A stretch of 64,000 bases of DNA, taken from contig CM012955.1 of NCBI GenBank assembly GCA_000181795.3, forward strand, positions 3,768,108 to 3,832,107, written 5' to 3'. Below are positions 12,342 to 25,200 of the stretch, in pieces (positions within the stretch are counted from its first letter, which is position 1; the number at the start of each line of letters is the position of its first letter). Below the pieces are notes generated by a model. It was not told the DNA's origin and did no database searches. It worked only from the letters and a program-made list of their open reading frames with translations. This stretch comes from Trichinella spiralis. Its lineage: Eukaryota > Nematoda > Enoplea > Trichinellida > Trichinellidae. The position numbers and the translations under genes were made by a program.

Positions 12342-12849
12342 AAAAAAATACCTGAAATCATTGATCATTACCATAAAATTAGATACGGAGTAGACATTGA
12401 CGACCAGATAATTCAGGAGTATACAGGCAGCAAAATAACTCGTCGATGGTCACTCCGACTGTTTATGAACATCCTGAACACTGCAGCATTGAATGCTTAC
12501 GTTATATGAACTTGCATGCATCCTAACTGGATGGAAACGAGGACTGACACCAAGCAGATTTTCTGCAGAAGTTGGCATTGGTGCGACCGCATGTCCAGCA
12601 CAGAATGAACACCAAGATAGATCTACCAAGCAATATTCTGAGGGCTGCACAAACACTCAGAATCACCCGTGAACAGGCCAGAGAAGAATAACAATCCTCA
12701 CCTTCAATGGGAAGAAAGCGTAGTAAATGTAGAATCTGCCCAAGAAAAGATGACCAGAAAATACATTTCCAATGCTCCATCTGCCAAAAGTGGATATGCA
12801 GACAGCATGCAATTAGGGAAGCATTGCATACATGTAAGTTTGTAGAAAT
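12342..12849 (+). pseudogene. piggyBac transposase C-terminal remnant
   Basis: The frame from about 12342 matches the region of piggyBac transposases around the last catalytic aspartate (YGVDIDDQIIQEY, where the family has GVDxLDQ) and the following R-R-W-P/S block. It is interrupted by TGA at about 12508. A second frame restores PSRFSAEVGIGATACPAQN. A third, at about 12708-12837, encodes a Cys/His finger of the type that closes many piggyBac transposases (C-x2-C, C-x2-C, C-x4-H pattern). At least one nonsense and two frame changes make this a pseudogene. Confidence 0.82.
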
Positions 12850-13030
12850 TATGCCTGAACTAATTTGATTTGCTGACAGTTATATCATTTATATTCAGAA
12901 AATTAATAAAATTCATTTGTTTTTCACAAAAGCAACGCAATTACAAAAAAATGTACGGGGTACATTTTTTACCCCATTTCCCCATTTCACCGTTTGAAGT
13001 TCAAATCTCACTTGACCTGCGAAGAGTTAA

Positions 13031-14903
13031 AGACAATCAAACTCACACGCAACCATGTCTTAAGCGCTCAAAATGTTTCCTTGCTGTTTTTAGATCCCAT
13101 TTCAACTGCCGCTTATTCTACATATATTTTTGAGCGCATTATTACTCAAACAAACCAGTTAATGAAAACAAAAATATAATGTGAACAAATGCAAATGTAA
13201 ATCGTGCTAAAATACGGTCCATTTGCTTTAGGATAAATTATCACTTTCTTCTTATCATTTTACTTACATTTGAATGTGCTACGTGTTCAACAATGATTAC
13301 TTTCTTTTTCAGATCTACTTTCAACATATTTAGATTCAAGAGTTATAAATGCCAGAATATTAGGACGTTGAATTAGATGCCATGTAGTTTCCATTTGAGA
13401 AAGTGATCCAAGATCATGACGGACTCGTCGATTAACTTACTAGATAAGGGTCGTTTAAATGAATGCAAAGTTTAGAATAAGTTCAGAATTAACTGTATAG
13501 ACCTGAATGCGGACTGACTTTTCTGCCGTTGAACGAGTAGCAGCAACTCGACATGGCAACTTGTTATCAACGTTAGAACTCTGCACATAATTCCCAAAAC
13601 TAGCGAAGGTGCACTTCCAGTCGCTCCAAATCCACTTCCACTGAAGTTGGACACGTGTCCGAAGCCGTAGTTTGGGGCTATTTTTCAAAGCACGCACAGA
13701 GTGAGGAAAATTCACGTATGAACAATCAAAGGATAACTGCACTACGCAGTACCTCGAATTAAAACGCAACCAATTACAGTGATGTCACCTTACCATAAAA
13801 ATGAATTTTTCAGAGCTGGAATTAATATTAGCCTTGGTCTCTTTAAGGATTATAATTTTCATCTAAGCAAATGCGCTGTTGGACAATACTTGTGTCTCTT
13901 GGTGGATGCTATGCACAAACGTTCTCAGATAAATCATCTTGAAAAATAAATGGAAACATTTCGTTGACACGTCTAAATGTCCAAGCTGGTACAAAAAATT
14001 TTGTGGAAATGTTGCCTAAGTAAAATAATATAAAAATATCAATGAGCCATAGATCTGCGTTGCACAGCTTTTCAGAAAATAATTTCAAGTATTGTATCAA
14101 TATCTGTTGGCCCTTGATCTCTGATACAACAAAGTTCAGATGTTAGATGTTTAGTGCTTAGGAGTCATTTCATCTCATGCAAAATTACTTCACCAAGTAA
14201 TTTTAAGGTACATTAGACCGCTGAGATCTGAAATGAACATACAGCACTGAGCGGTTCTACTCAGGCTTGCAGATTTATGTGGTAAGACATGACTTCCATA
14301 AATACTCCACTCTAAACAGAGGCAAACTTCTAAATCTGCAGTCATTGTAAACAAATACCCTAAAGAGTGGAAGATAAAAATAGTATCAGGATGAAGTAAG
14401 CAGACCACATTATACCAGTATTATGATAATAGTTTAATGGAACGATAGGAAAAGAGTATTTCACAGTTTTTACAAAACAAATTGATGGGTTCTATTAATA
14501 AGTTGATAATACCGCATGGCTTGACTTGGTTCTTAGAATGATGTCAGATCTTCGAATCAAAAGTGGCATGATCTGACATTGAAAGGAAAGAATAATGAAA
14601 CGCAAATAACCTTAATTCATCAACATTGTAGTTACTGCGATTATGATATAGTGATGATGCTTTGAAGCTAGCGTAGTCACTTGGTTTCACAGAGGTTAAT
14701 AAATCTCAGAGCCAGTGAAAAGCAGGCCTGATCATTTCTGGCGGACAGCATCAACTTGTTCAAATAGCGAGACAGTCAAAAAATACATTTTCCATGGCAG
14801 CTAAACATTAAATGATTAGGCAACAATAATGGATAAAAAATTCATTTTTTTAAATAAAACGCTTAGTTCAAACTTTTGGTCCGCCATATTATGAGTCATC
14901 GTT
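13031..14903. other. intergenic stretch between the transposons and PCID2
   Basis: No coding region was recognised. A 10-bp inverted pair ATGTCAGATC / GATCTGACAT sits near 14541-14579 with a 19-base loop. The right end should hold the 3' UTR of the PCID2-like gene, which reads leftwards into this stretch. Confidence 0.5.
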
Positions 14904-17195
14904 TTAAGCTAACTCTTCTAAAAACAGTGGATTTGTGTATGTCGCTTCAGTTAATGACGGAAAAGAAGTCGAATCATTTAAAACAAGAGTATTATCCGCT
15001 GTGGATATTGAAGCATTAATATTCTTCTAAAAAGCAATAGCGCTTGTTTAATGTGCTGCAAAATTAGTTGAACATGTAGAAATGCTGAATATGCTGCATT
15101 ATTGATAAATTTAATTCATGAAAATTATTATGCATGCAATTTTTGAAAATAAAAAAATACGCATTTTTAATATAAAATTTAATAACAATATTATATAACA
15201 TATTTTAACTAAATAAATTAGAATGACAACATTATTACTGATGCTTTTAATTTAATATTAATATTTTATTTTATTAATTATATCGATGTTTCATGTGAGG
15301 ATTTTTTTCAGATTTTCTAAAAGTGGACTCACCTTTGCAATTAAGTTAATTAAGATGCAGTGGAATTCATTCCATTTGTCACAGTTATCAACGATATTAG
15401 TCATCAAAAAATTCGGAAAACTGACCACATTTACACCTTCAGTGCTCAACGCAAATGCACAGTAAAGATACCGCAATGGAATTATTTTGCTTCCCACAAT
15501 TCGTGCTCTGTATTAAAACATAGAAAGACATTAAAATATTAATAACAAAATAACACTTTGCATCTTACACAATTCGAACAATTCTTCGATAGCAGAGAGA
15601 GGGAAATGCGTGCAAAAGAAACGAAATTCCCAATCGCGCAAAAGTAATTCCATTTGATTCAATAGCATTAGAAAGCTGACAAATGTTACCATTCCTAATA
15701 AAATTCTGCTTTTAGTAAAACATTTTACAAAGCTATCGTAAAAATAGCATTCAGTGAATTAATAATAACATTTACTTTAATGCTACAGTGAATTCGTGGA
15801 AGAACATAAGATCATAAGTTTCTAAGAGCTTCTTTGATGGAACTTTGCCAAGGAAAATGCCTGTTGGAATCAAATACTTCAATATAATTTTACGCACCCT
15901 CGGATACTGCTCAGGAACATGTTTCAAAGCAAAGGTAAAACATTCTTCAGCTAAATAAAAGTTTTATGAAAGATTTAGATTTGCAATCATTTCAAGTACA
16001 CACATACCCTCTTTGAAATTCCACTTTAATAGGGAAAGTTGTCCACAATAACATTTGTACTTAACTTTATCGGCATTATCAGCTATGTCAAATAATGAAT
16101 TATTTTTCATAATAAATTCAATGCATTCGTTGCAATCATCAATTTGACCGAGCTAAAACAAAATATGTGACATGTTTCTACAGATAGTATTGAAATAGAA
16201 ACCTTGAAATAAAGCTCGCATAGGCAATTTAAAAGGCTTAATAAGCCTATTTCTTTTGAATTCATAGCATGGGTTTGTCTAAATTTTCAATTTAATTTAC
16301 ATTTTAAAAATAAAAGCTCTTTATAACTTACAAGTCCGCTTGACATAATTTGTAACACTGTAGAATTACATCTGCTGCTTCCTGGAATATAGCTTTAATC
16401 TTTACCTGATCATTCGACGCTCTACGTGCCAACTTAAAAATTTGAAAAGTTGTAAAAAGTTAAAAAAATGAGGAGTATAAAAAAGTATAATTGAATACTT
16501 ACCAATTTTGCTAATACAACCAAATTCTTGCTAAACTGGCAACAAAATGGCATAAACCAATTTTCATTCTTTATTACTTGTAAAACTGTACTGTTAAAAG
16601 CTCTGATAAATCAAATAAACTAAGTATATTGCAACAAGTTGTGATCATCTCAAGTTAACTTACTTTACTAATTCCAGCTGCTGATGAAAACCATTAGAGT
16701 AGCTCTTAAATGCGTGAAAAAATACAACACTAAAACAAATAAATTAATAACTCTTTTAATTTGATAACATTATACTTCAAATGCATATTGAATATATAAT
16801 CGAATGGGTTATGAAAATATTGTTTTGCAACAGCATCAATTGAAACTTCTTCATAATTGTGCAAAAAGCTATATTCGCGTTGAAAAGATAAATGCTTCTA
16901 TAAAATACACGATGGATTATTTAGACAAAAATTAGAATAAACAACCGTACCTTTATCTGTTTTCCGTACTCAGTTGTTCCACCCTGACCCCATTCTGAAA
17001 TCTGTTGTAAAATTCAAAGATATTATATAATTTTTTAAAATAAAGTTGAAACAATTAATTTGTCTTATGAACATTGGAAATCTATTAATGAAATTGTTTT
17101 TTTTCTAGCTAATTAACAAAGAATCAAATTCATGAATATCATACCTGCCTCAAAAATGCTTTTACACTGCTAAAATCAAGTATTTTATTCCGCAT
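14904..17195 (-). CDS. PCID2: PCI domain-containing protein 2 (Thp1/Csn12 family)
   Basis: Twelve exons, right to left: 17145-17195, 16951-17001, 16776-16897, 16664-16729, 16503-16602, 16332-16432, 16203-16278, 16008-16152, 15776-15950, 15569-15694, 15333-15507 and 14904-15026. All are GT-AG and in phase, giving 436 residues (human 399). The family is the Thp1-like subunit of TREX-2 at the nuclear pore, which couples transcription to mRNA export. Recognisable blocks are KNENWFMPFCCQFSKNLVVL (family [20 protein letters not shown]), AEECFTFALKHVPEQYPRVR with YLIPTGIFLGKVPSKKLLE, the PCI region NGNICQLSNAIESNGITFAR, and HCILINLIAK running into the winged-helix end VLNDSTSFPSL (family VVSKQNPFPPL). 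After that comes a 16-residue tail longer than the human one. Introns are mostly 40-80 bases; the last is 306. Confidence 0.88.
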
Positions 17196-20100
17196 TGCTT
17201 CAAGTAAAAGAAACTTCAGAATGCAAACAGTATTTTAGAAAATGCGCTTGCGTCTTAATGCATCGTGACAGTATCAATATGCAGGTGTCATTTGCATATT
17301 ACAGTATGGTGTGATGCCGTTGAAAGCACTTACATTGTAATAAATATTAAGCAATGCATAAAAACAAATGAACAAAGCCTGGACAAGACAGCACTGCTAA
17401 CTTTTAATTAATAAAATATTTTTTCAATAACTAGGACTTAATAATAGAATATATAATCAGCATTTTACACAGCACTGTTAAGTTGGCTATCAATTTGAAA
17501 TTTTAATACATCTGGAGGGCAGTGTAGTCCACGACTACTCCATAAAATTTCAAACGTACACCTCAAGAATTGGTTTTGTGCAAATAGACGACGCTCCTTA
17601 GATAATGCAACTGAATTATATGACTTATATTCCTAATTACAATAAAAAGTGAGAATAAATTAAGAACCATTTCCTTTGGTTGAATATTTGAGATTAAAAT
17701 TTATTAAAAACGTAAAATTACTGGTAAACTTCTATCTGAAGAATTTTATCCTCAACTTCATTTATGTCGTATGGTAGTCGGTTCTTACCATTCGAATATT
17801 TGCTGTAGTATAGGATTCACGATTACATATCAACAGGTAAGGGTTACTTTAATGTATGAATGAGTGGAATCTGATTCACAGCAAAACATGACTGGCACAA
17901 ACTTGAACAACTTGCATGAAAATCACAATTTAAATGATCTGCTTCAATTTTGTTGAACGGAAATCAAAAGTATTATATACTCATCTGATGGTTTCACGTT
18001 GCAGCAGCATTATGAAACATTTTAAACACTATCTTATACAGACTAGCAATTTAAATTATCACACAAAAGAATAGCGCACATGAACACGCAAACACGCATC
18101 ACAGCAAATTGCTGAAAAGATTATTTGAAACTGAATTTTGCTGTTTACGTTTACTAATTCTCACTTTATTAATATTATCAGGGCTGTGTTGTTCAATGTT
18201 TAATAAATTGACTAATGCTAACATATATTTTTCAAACAATTTAGTTTTCTGTGTTTTTATAAACATTCATAATTATTGTTCTGTGCAGGCTCTCAAACTA
18301 TTGCTGTGCTGAAGTGTATCAGCTCTGTATCTACTTATATACTCCTAACACGTTGAGATAGTAAATGCATGACACTAGCTAGCTCAAAAAGATGCAGCAA
18401 TTTCGCCCCATGCAGGATGCATAGCCAGCTTTCAGTCGTTATGCATCAAATACGGATCACCTAACGTCTGTAAAGGAAACTGGCCTGCAAGTAAGTATTC
18501 CAGCGTAGAATGTGCACATCTATTGTGTCAGAATAAGCGCACGCACTCAGGCAGTCCAATTATATTTAGAAATTGATTTTATTCAATTTGCGCATTAAAA
18601 GTAGAGTAGTGAATACTGTAAATATCAGTATATTATACTTGATTATCTTCCACATACAAAAATTCTTAATCATAGCTGTTTATTTATTCTAACTATTCTA
18701 TTGACTGTATTTTGTCCAATAATGCATGAAGATTCACAGTGTTTCATAAAAATTTATTAGGGAGAGAATTGTGATTCTTTTCATTGCGCAGATGGATACT
18801 TCAAATTCTGCTATATCCGTGACTCTCAGGCGTAAAATATATCCCTATGAACTGTATTAATGAAATGATTTATCTGAAAAAATAAAATTTATTTCTGAAT
18901 TTATAGATTAAATCGCATTATTAGAAGCCAACTTTAAATACACGTGCATCAGACTGCATGATAGCAAAGAAACGATTTTACATCGAGATACCTCATATCT
19001 GCTTAAGAAAAGTCTGTGATAGTGAAATCCAATTCAGATGATCTGCTGATTAAGACTGAACTGTGCAACAGAGAATATCAGTATGGAACTGAAGATGAAG
19101 TAAAACATCTCACACACAATCTATTCCTGAAGAGAACTGTAGGTTTGTCTTTATCAGTGGCTTTATTCACCAACTCTTCGCAGAACACCTCTACTGTTTC
19201 TGTATTTCTTAATTATACTATATTCCATTACTGTGCTCTACCGTACTTTGTTTCTTTAATTAATTTATTCATTTATGCTAAAGGACTTGTTATTATTAGT
19301 TTTACTATCAAACGGAGTATTCAATACGTCGAGATAAGCTAAAATAATAAAAATGAATACTTACATGTAGAAACCACAGATCAGTTCGTCCAATGCGTTA
19401 TTTACTCTTAGATGTATGGTAAATATCAGTGGGAAGCATATATAAAATTTGGGCGCAACAGGAGTGTTGATATTTACGGTTGCACACAGTCCACAGCAAT
19501 CTGAAAATGTTTTTGTGAAGAATTCTTTATGCTAACGTAATAGTGCAGTCATCTGCATTTATCCAATTATATTTTTTGTTAGATGTTGATTTCCATTTGG
19601 TCTGAGAAGACCAACTCTATGAGAAACGGTAGGTTACTCTTATGGATGCATGTTAAATTGTGCTTTGATTCATAACCTGCCAAGTAGTTTCAGATTCTGC
19701 TTTGACCACGTTTTAAGGCGTTTTCTAGTGAAAGGTACGGTGGCTTGGTTCATTAAGAACAATCATTTAAATGATTGGTTGTTAATAATAAAGCATGCTG
19801 ACCCTAAATCAATTTCTACCGCCAATAGATTGCTTTCTACATACTCTGTCACAGAAAATGACTTCATCAGCAGTGCGGTTAGCTTGTTCATAGTACAGCA
19901 ATTGCCTTGATCAAGTTTCACCTCTATTAAGTTGATCATCTGAATTCACGTGTGATTTTCTTTTCTTTGAGACGGGTATTTTCTGCTATTGCAAATCTCT
20001 GCCTGCTCTTTAGTAAAACAAACAAGCTTGACGGGCCTTATCTTTTGGTAAAATTTACATATTTCTCTGGAAAATCTTTGTTTATTCACGTAATCCAATG

Positions 20101-21721
20101 CAAACAGCGATGTAAACCTGAAATACTCTTCATCTGAGGCTCTCGATTAGCTGCCTGTCATGCAGCTTACTAGAAGATAGTGATTTTAATTAAATCTGTT
20201 ACAGCTTTGTTAATAGTTAGCTACTGACCAGATTTCTTTCATATTTCAGCGGACACATCAGCCACTGCATCAATCGTTTCTGATAAAAGTATAGTTAGAA
20301 TCAGTTCTGCTAATGTTGTATTTACTCTGCTGTCTCATCTTTGATCCATTCTACCAGTGTGCCCCACATCATGCCATGCTCTGCGTTGCCAAAATTGCAG
20401 TTTTCAAAGAACTTACTCAGCTATGCAACGTTGTGCTTGATGTTCTGAGTGTGAAGCTACAACGCTTAGACGGCCATAAGTGATGAATCTTTCTTTTCTT
20501 TCCTTTGTAATTGATATAATAATGTTTTGAAAGTAAAACATTAAGGTTCTATTTAAGTTTCTTAAAAATCATTTCTGGCTCATTGAACTTGCAAATTTTG
20601 ATTAAATGTGGCTATTGTCATTTAAATGTGATTTTCATCTGCATCATTATGCGGTACGTTTAATGGCATCAACGCAAGATGAACATTTATCAAATTAAAT
20701 AGCTAACGAACTGATAAACGATGAAGAACTACAATATCTATAAAATGACTTACAGTGCTTTATTCAGAGAGCCACCGCACTTCTGCTGAACGCGTGGAAG
20801 GAACTGATTTTCCTCACATGACGTTATTCCCTTTAACTTACTGTTGGCTTATTTATTTACCTGGAGCAGTTGGATGATTAATATAAAATTTTCTTATCAA
20901 TCTGACGTCGCGCATGCGTCTAGCAACATACGTAATAATGACGAATTGCAATTAACAATATTGCATTTTTGAAAAACAGCTTTCAGCACTGCAAAACATA
21001 AGTTTTCCACTATCTTTAGATGCATTTACTTTTAGTAAAATCTTTAACAAAATTGATTTACTTCAATTAAAAAACTTTTTAAAAAGATATTTTAGCATAT
21101 TTTATCCGTCGTCAATGGTGGACTTGTTACAATAATAATCATTGACGTGCCATTAGCTGTGAAATATAATTAGAAATTGTTCGTGAGATATACGATATTA
21201 TAAAAAACTGCTTCATCAATTTCATTATCAAAGTATGTTGTTGCCTTTCACATAGCATCGCAAAAATGTTTGCTTTTAAATTTTTTCTGATTTCCGGTAT
21301 AAATACAGTTAAACAATCAGAATATATGTTATGCAGTAGAAAGGAGCAAGCACAATTTAATTAAAGAAATGTCCATTGCAATATATTTTCTCTGTTAATT
21401 CAGGAAATGCCTAAAATGTTATCTGTCATTTCATAATCCACCTTCATCGCATTTCCCATCAAATAATTCAAAAGAATTATAAAGCAGTTGTTTTTATGCA
21501 TGGCTTGCTTCTTTTTAATTTTTTAACCAAAAAATGCATATTTTATAAATATACTAATCATCTGATATTGTAGCCTAAAATCATGAGGCATAGTTTTCTA
21601 AAGGCACATACTACTCACCAAAATGCTTTATAAAAAAATTCAGAACCATATTTTTGAAGTAAAATGTCTAAAATGATACCCACACGCATAACAGTAATCA
21701 GTGGTGTTAACTAATAATAAT
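17196..21721. other. gene-poor intergenic region
   Basis: Many short frames exist, but none shows conserved motifs or plausible splice partners. The left end is the PCID2 promoter side. The longest plus frame (19016-19342) reads like random AT-rich DNA with a chance hydrophobic tail. I see no repeats with clear ends, tRNA or other RNA gene. Confidence 0.5.
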
Positions 21722-21729
21722 ATATTTGG

Positions 21730-22023
21730 AAGGGGGGTGAGGGTAGACCTGATTTCTCCAACGAACTCCGCCTGTTTTTCCACAGTGAATTTCATTGATT
21801 GCTGCTCTGAAGCATGGTGTTCACTTATGATTTTGCATAGCGATTGTCCCCGACGTGTACTATTCGCTTAGGCAATTTGAAGTTAAGCAGTTTTTTCTCT
21901 AGGCAACCTAATCCCATCAAAATGGCAACCAATGAAATTTAGCTGCGTGCATCTGTGTGACAACCAATGAAATTTAGACGAGAGAAAGTAGGCGGAGTTC
22001 GTTGGGGAAATCAGTACTATCCC
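21730..22023. mobile_element. MITE with 8-bp target duplication
   Basis: A 294-bp segment sits between two copies of ATATTTGG (21722-21729 and 22024-22031). Near its ends are long inverted repeats: TGATTTCTCCAACGAACTCC at the left is matched on the reverse strand of the right end with one T/C change, and the match runs on through GCCT. Outside this core the arms align less well (GGGTAGACC versus GGGATAGTAC). Inside, CAACCAATGAAATTTAG occurs twice, at 21926-21942 and 21961-21977, a 35-base period. There is no coding capacity. An 8-bp duplication suggests mobilisation by a hAT-type transposase; the ends differ from those of the hAT copy at 11.3 kb. Confidence 0.78.
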
Positions 22024-22234
22024 ATATTTGGGAAAACAAATAAAGAGTAACTTCTAAATTGTAATCACCAAAGAATATACTTTTTTGATGTTTGAAATGC
22101 AAAATTCATTTTTCTCAAAATAACATAATGATAAAATTAGTGATGTACTGATAAAAATCTGCCTGAATTTTATTACATTCAAACCTGACTTTCGTAGATA
22201 CTGTAAAATATTACTTGAACCAACTGGAGGTGAA

Positions 22235-25200
22235 ATGGAAAGTGGCGAATGGGGGAAGTTATTTATTCGTTCGGCTCATGCCAGAGCATCACCTTTTGAT
22301 TTAGTATTTGATATTTCATTATTTTCTGATCGTTTGTTGCCAGCTACGACTGATCAGTTGAAGTCGGCGTTTTCTCGTTTTGCGTCTACTGAATGCAGTG
22401 GATCTCGATTTATGACAGCAGAAGATTTTGTTTGCAAGTTCCTATCTCTTCCAGTGGATGCGAAGTTACATTCCGCGACGGTAAAGCTGCTTGCTAGAGC
22501 AGCTGATAAAGATAAAGACGGACTTATTTCTTTTGAAGACTTTTCAGTATGTTATTGAATATATATATATATATATATATATTCTTATTTATTTACAATT
22601 TGTTGAATTTTTTCATGGCACCTTTAACATCATGGTATTAAAAACATTTATACTTTGTTTATTTTAATTATAATTTTAGTAATTTAATCTTATGCTAAAT
22701 TTTTAATAAAGCAATTTCTCATACTAATGTAACTAAAGGTTGTAAAAGAGCGTTATTGTTTTAACAATTTCGAATGTTATCGAAAAAATTTTTAATCCAT
22801 AAAATCTCTTTTCTGAATTCACGTGCAACTGTTTATTCTAAATAATATTGAAGATGTTATATGCAATACTGGTACGCATTACTGATGCAGGTGCTTTGAT
22901 CACTTTCTGTTTTTTATACATCATTCTTTCATTATTATCTCGTAATTTGTTAGTTTTCATAAGACACGTGAAAAGTTAATTTTCTTTTTGCTTTCATTTC
23001 AGTCAATAACTTGTTTGTTAGTGCATTTCGTAACCTTGGAACACAACAGTTGTACAGATAAGCACTGTTTTTGTTTCAGTTGTATGTTGAATTGCATCCA
23101 ATTACATGCATTTTGAATCAGCTTTACACAAGACACTGCTATTAATCCTGTCGATATAATCGATTGAAAGTTTTATTTTTACAGTATGACATATTGATTT
23201 TGAAGTTTAGTGAATTGTTTAGAAAAACATATATTGTACATATACACATGGCATATGAAATTTCAAACTCAGAACTTAAATAATATTGTAAAATTTGATA
23301 GTTGTTAAAAATGCTATTAATTATCAAAAGTTAAAAACAGTTGTCGTTGTCAGGAAGAATTAACATGGCATTTTCCTTTCATGACGTTGCATTTTTAGCA
23401 ATTTGAATCTATGCTGAGAAGTCCGGATGCTTTGTATTTGATAAGTTTTGAGATGTTCAAATCGAGCAATACTCAGCCACCGCAGATTTCATTCCAAGAT
23501 TTCCAAGATGTGGTCTCGCTGACCGAATCTGGCAAACTTTATCCGTTGCAGCTGGATTCGGATTTTGTTGCCCGTTACTTTGGCAAAGATCGACGTCGAC
23601 GAATTGGTTATTTGGATTTTTGTGAACTTTTGCACGACTTCCACAAAGAGCAAGCTCTTGCTGCGTTTCGACATTATGACAAGGACAGTTGTGGCCGAAT
23701 CAACGTTGATCAGTTTTGTCAAATTATGTTCACCGCCAAGAGACATCTATTGAACAATTTCATGGTGGAAAATTTGCGAAAATTTTGCGTTCGAGAGAAC
23801 GTCGATTATGTTTCTTATCCATATTTTGCTGCTTTTAATGGTCTTTTCGAAAAAATGGAACTCATGAAACGCATCTATCTTAATGTATCCAAGGGCAACA
23901 TGCAGACCGCGGTGGGTGTTTTTTTCTTTTACTACTTTTGTTTCATAAAGTTAAAAATGAAAACAATTACCATTATAATTCTGCACTACCATTGAACTCC
24001 ATTCGGACACGGATAGTAACATTTCGCGTTTTACCTGTTATAAAAATTACAGTTGTTCCATTATCGACATTGAATTTAAAGCAACATTTGTCAAATCTGC
24101 TTTCCAGGTGACGAAAGAAGATTTTTTGCACAATGCTCAACCGCACGCGCAGGTTACCCCTCTGGAAGTGGAGATTTTGTTCAAGCTTTGCAAGCTTGCC
24201 CACGCTGACCGATGCGTGGTCACATTTGAAGACTTCGAACATATAGATCCAGATCATTTGAAAAGGGTGAGCTATATTAAACGACTGATGAATATTCAAG
24301 CGGTCAACAATCCAGCCGACCGAGATGCGTTCATTGTTGCTTTGGAGAATGTTTACAGGTTTTTTTTCTTTCTTTTCAAAATTATTATTAACAGGTATAA
24401 TTTTCTTCATTTGCGTCATTGTTTCATTGATTGCAGATTTTCGCTCGGTTCGATTGCCGGCGCCTGTGGTGCCACAGTTGTCTATCCAATCGATTTGGTG
24501 AAAACTCGCATGCAAAATCAACGTACCGCCATTGCACTTGGAGAGGTGATGTACCGAAATTCGTGGGATTGCTTCCGCAAGGTGATTCATCACGAAGGTT
24601 TATTGGGCTTGTATCGTGGCCTGACGCCGCAGTTGATGGGTGTTGCACCCGAAAAAGCGATCAAACTTACAGTGAATGATTTTGTCCGTGACAAATTTAC
24701 CCACGACGGCAATATACCATTCTGGGCAGAAGTGATAGCGGGCGGTTGCGGTGGAGCTTCACAAGTATGCACAGGCGTTTCATTTTTCAAACACTTTTCC
24801 CATCAATAAATCAAATCAAAAGGTTTATTGCTTATTTTTAGGTAATGTTTACCAATCCGGTGGAGATTGTGAAAATTCGGCTTCAAGTGGCTGGTGAGGT
24901 GCGCAACGGCAGTGGATCGCGTGTGGGACTTGGATCCGTCTTACGCGACCTGGGCTTGCGTGGTTTGTACAAAGGAGCATCGGCGTGCTTTTTGCGTGAT
25001 ATTCCATTCTCGGCGATTTATTTTCCACTGTATGCGCACGCTAAACGTTGGCTTGCCGACGCAGATGGCCACAACAATTCTTGGTCGTTGTTCTGCAGTG
25101 CTTTCATAGCCGGAGTGCCGGCAGCAGGTTTATGCACACCGCCGGATGTTGTCAAAACTCGACTGCAAGTAAAAGAAGTTTTTCTCTTTTTTGGTTTTGT

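Larger units (their letters stand above)
11087..13030 (+). mobile_element. degraded piggyBac element with TTAA target site
   Basis: The element is bounded by TTAA at 11087-11090 and 13027-13030, the signature piggyBac duplication. The terminal inverted repeats are CCCTTCTCAGGTCAAGTG at the left and, on the reverse strand of the right end, CTCTTCGCAGGTCAAGTG: 16 of 18 positions agree. On the plus strand, about 12342-12849 encodes the end of a piggyBac transposase: KKIPEIIDHYHKIRYGVDI, then ITRRWSLRLFMNILNTAALN, and after decay the C-terminal cysteine-rich finger CRICPRKDDQ...HFQCSICQKWICRQH. An in-frame TGA stands where the family usually has Trp, and frame shifts follow. The N-terminal two thirds of the transposase is absent. 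A hAT element is inserted within it. It is surely inactive. Confidence 0.9.

Noticed and set aside
7970-17195. Possible operon of PCID2, PDHA1 and MRRF on the same strand
   Set aside because: Spacers of 1.8 and 4.8 kb, and an intervening transposon, are too long for nematode operons.
18109-20137. Several plus-strand frames of 60-108 codons
   Set aside because: Hydrophobic, AT-driven composition, no motif, no plausible splice partners.
23973-24593. 206-codon minus-strand frame
   Set aside because: It lies across exons and introns of the aralar gene in antisense; the plus strand is unambiguous carrier sequence.
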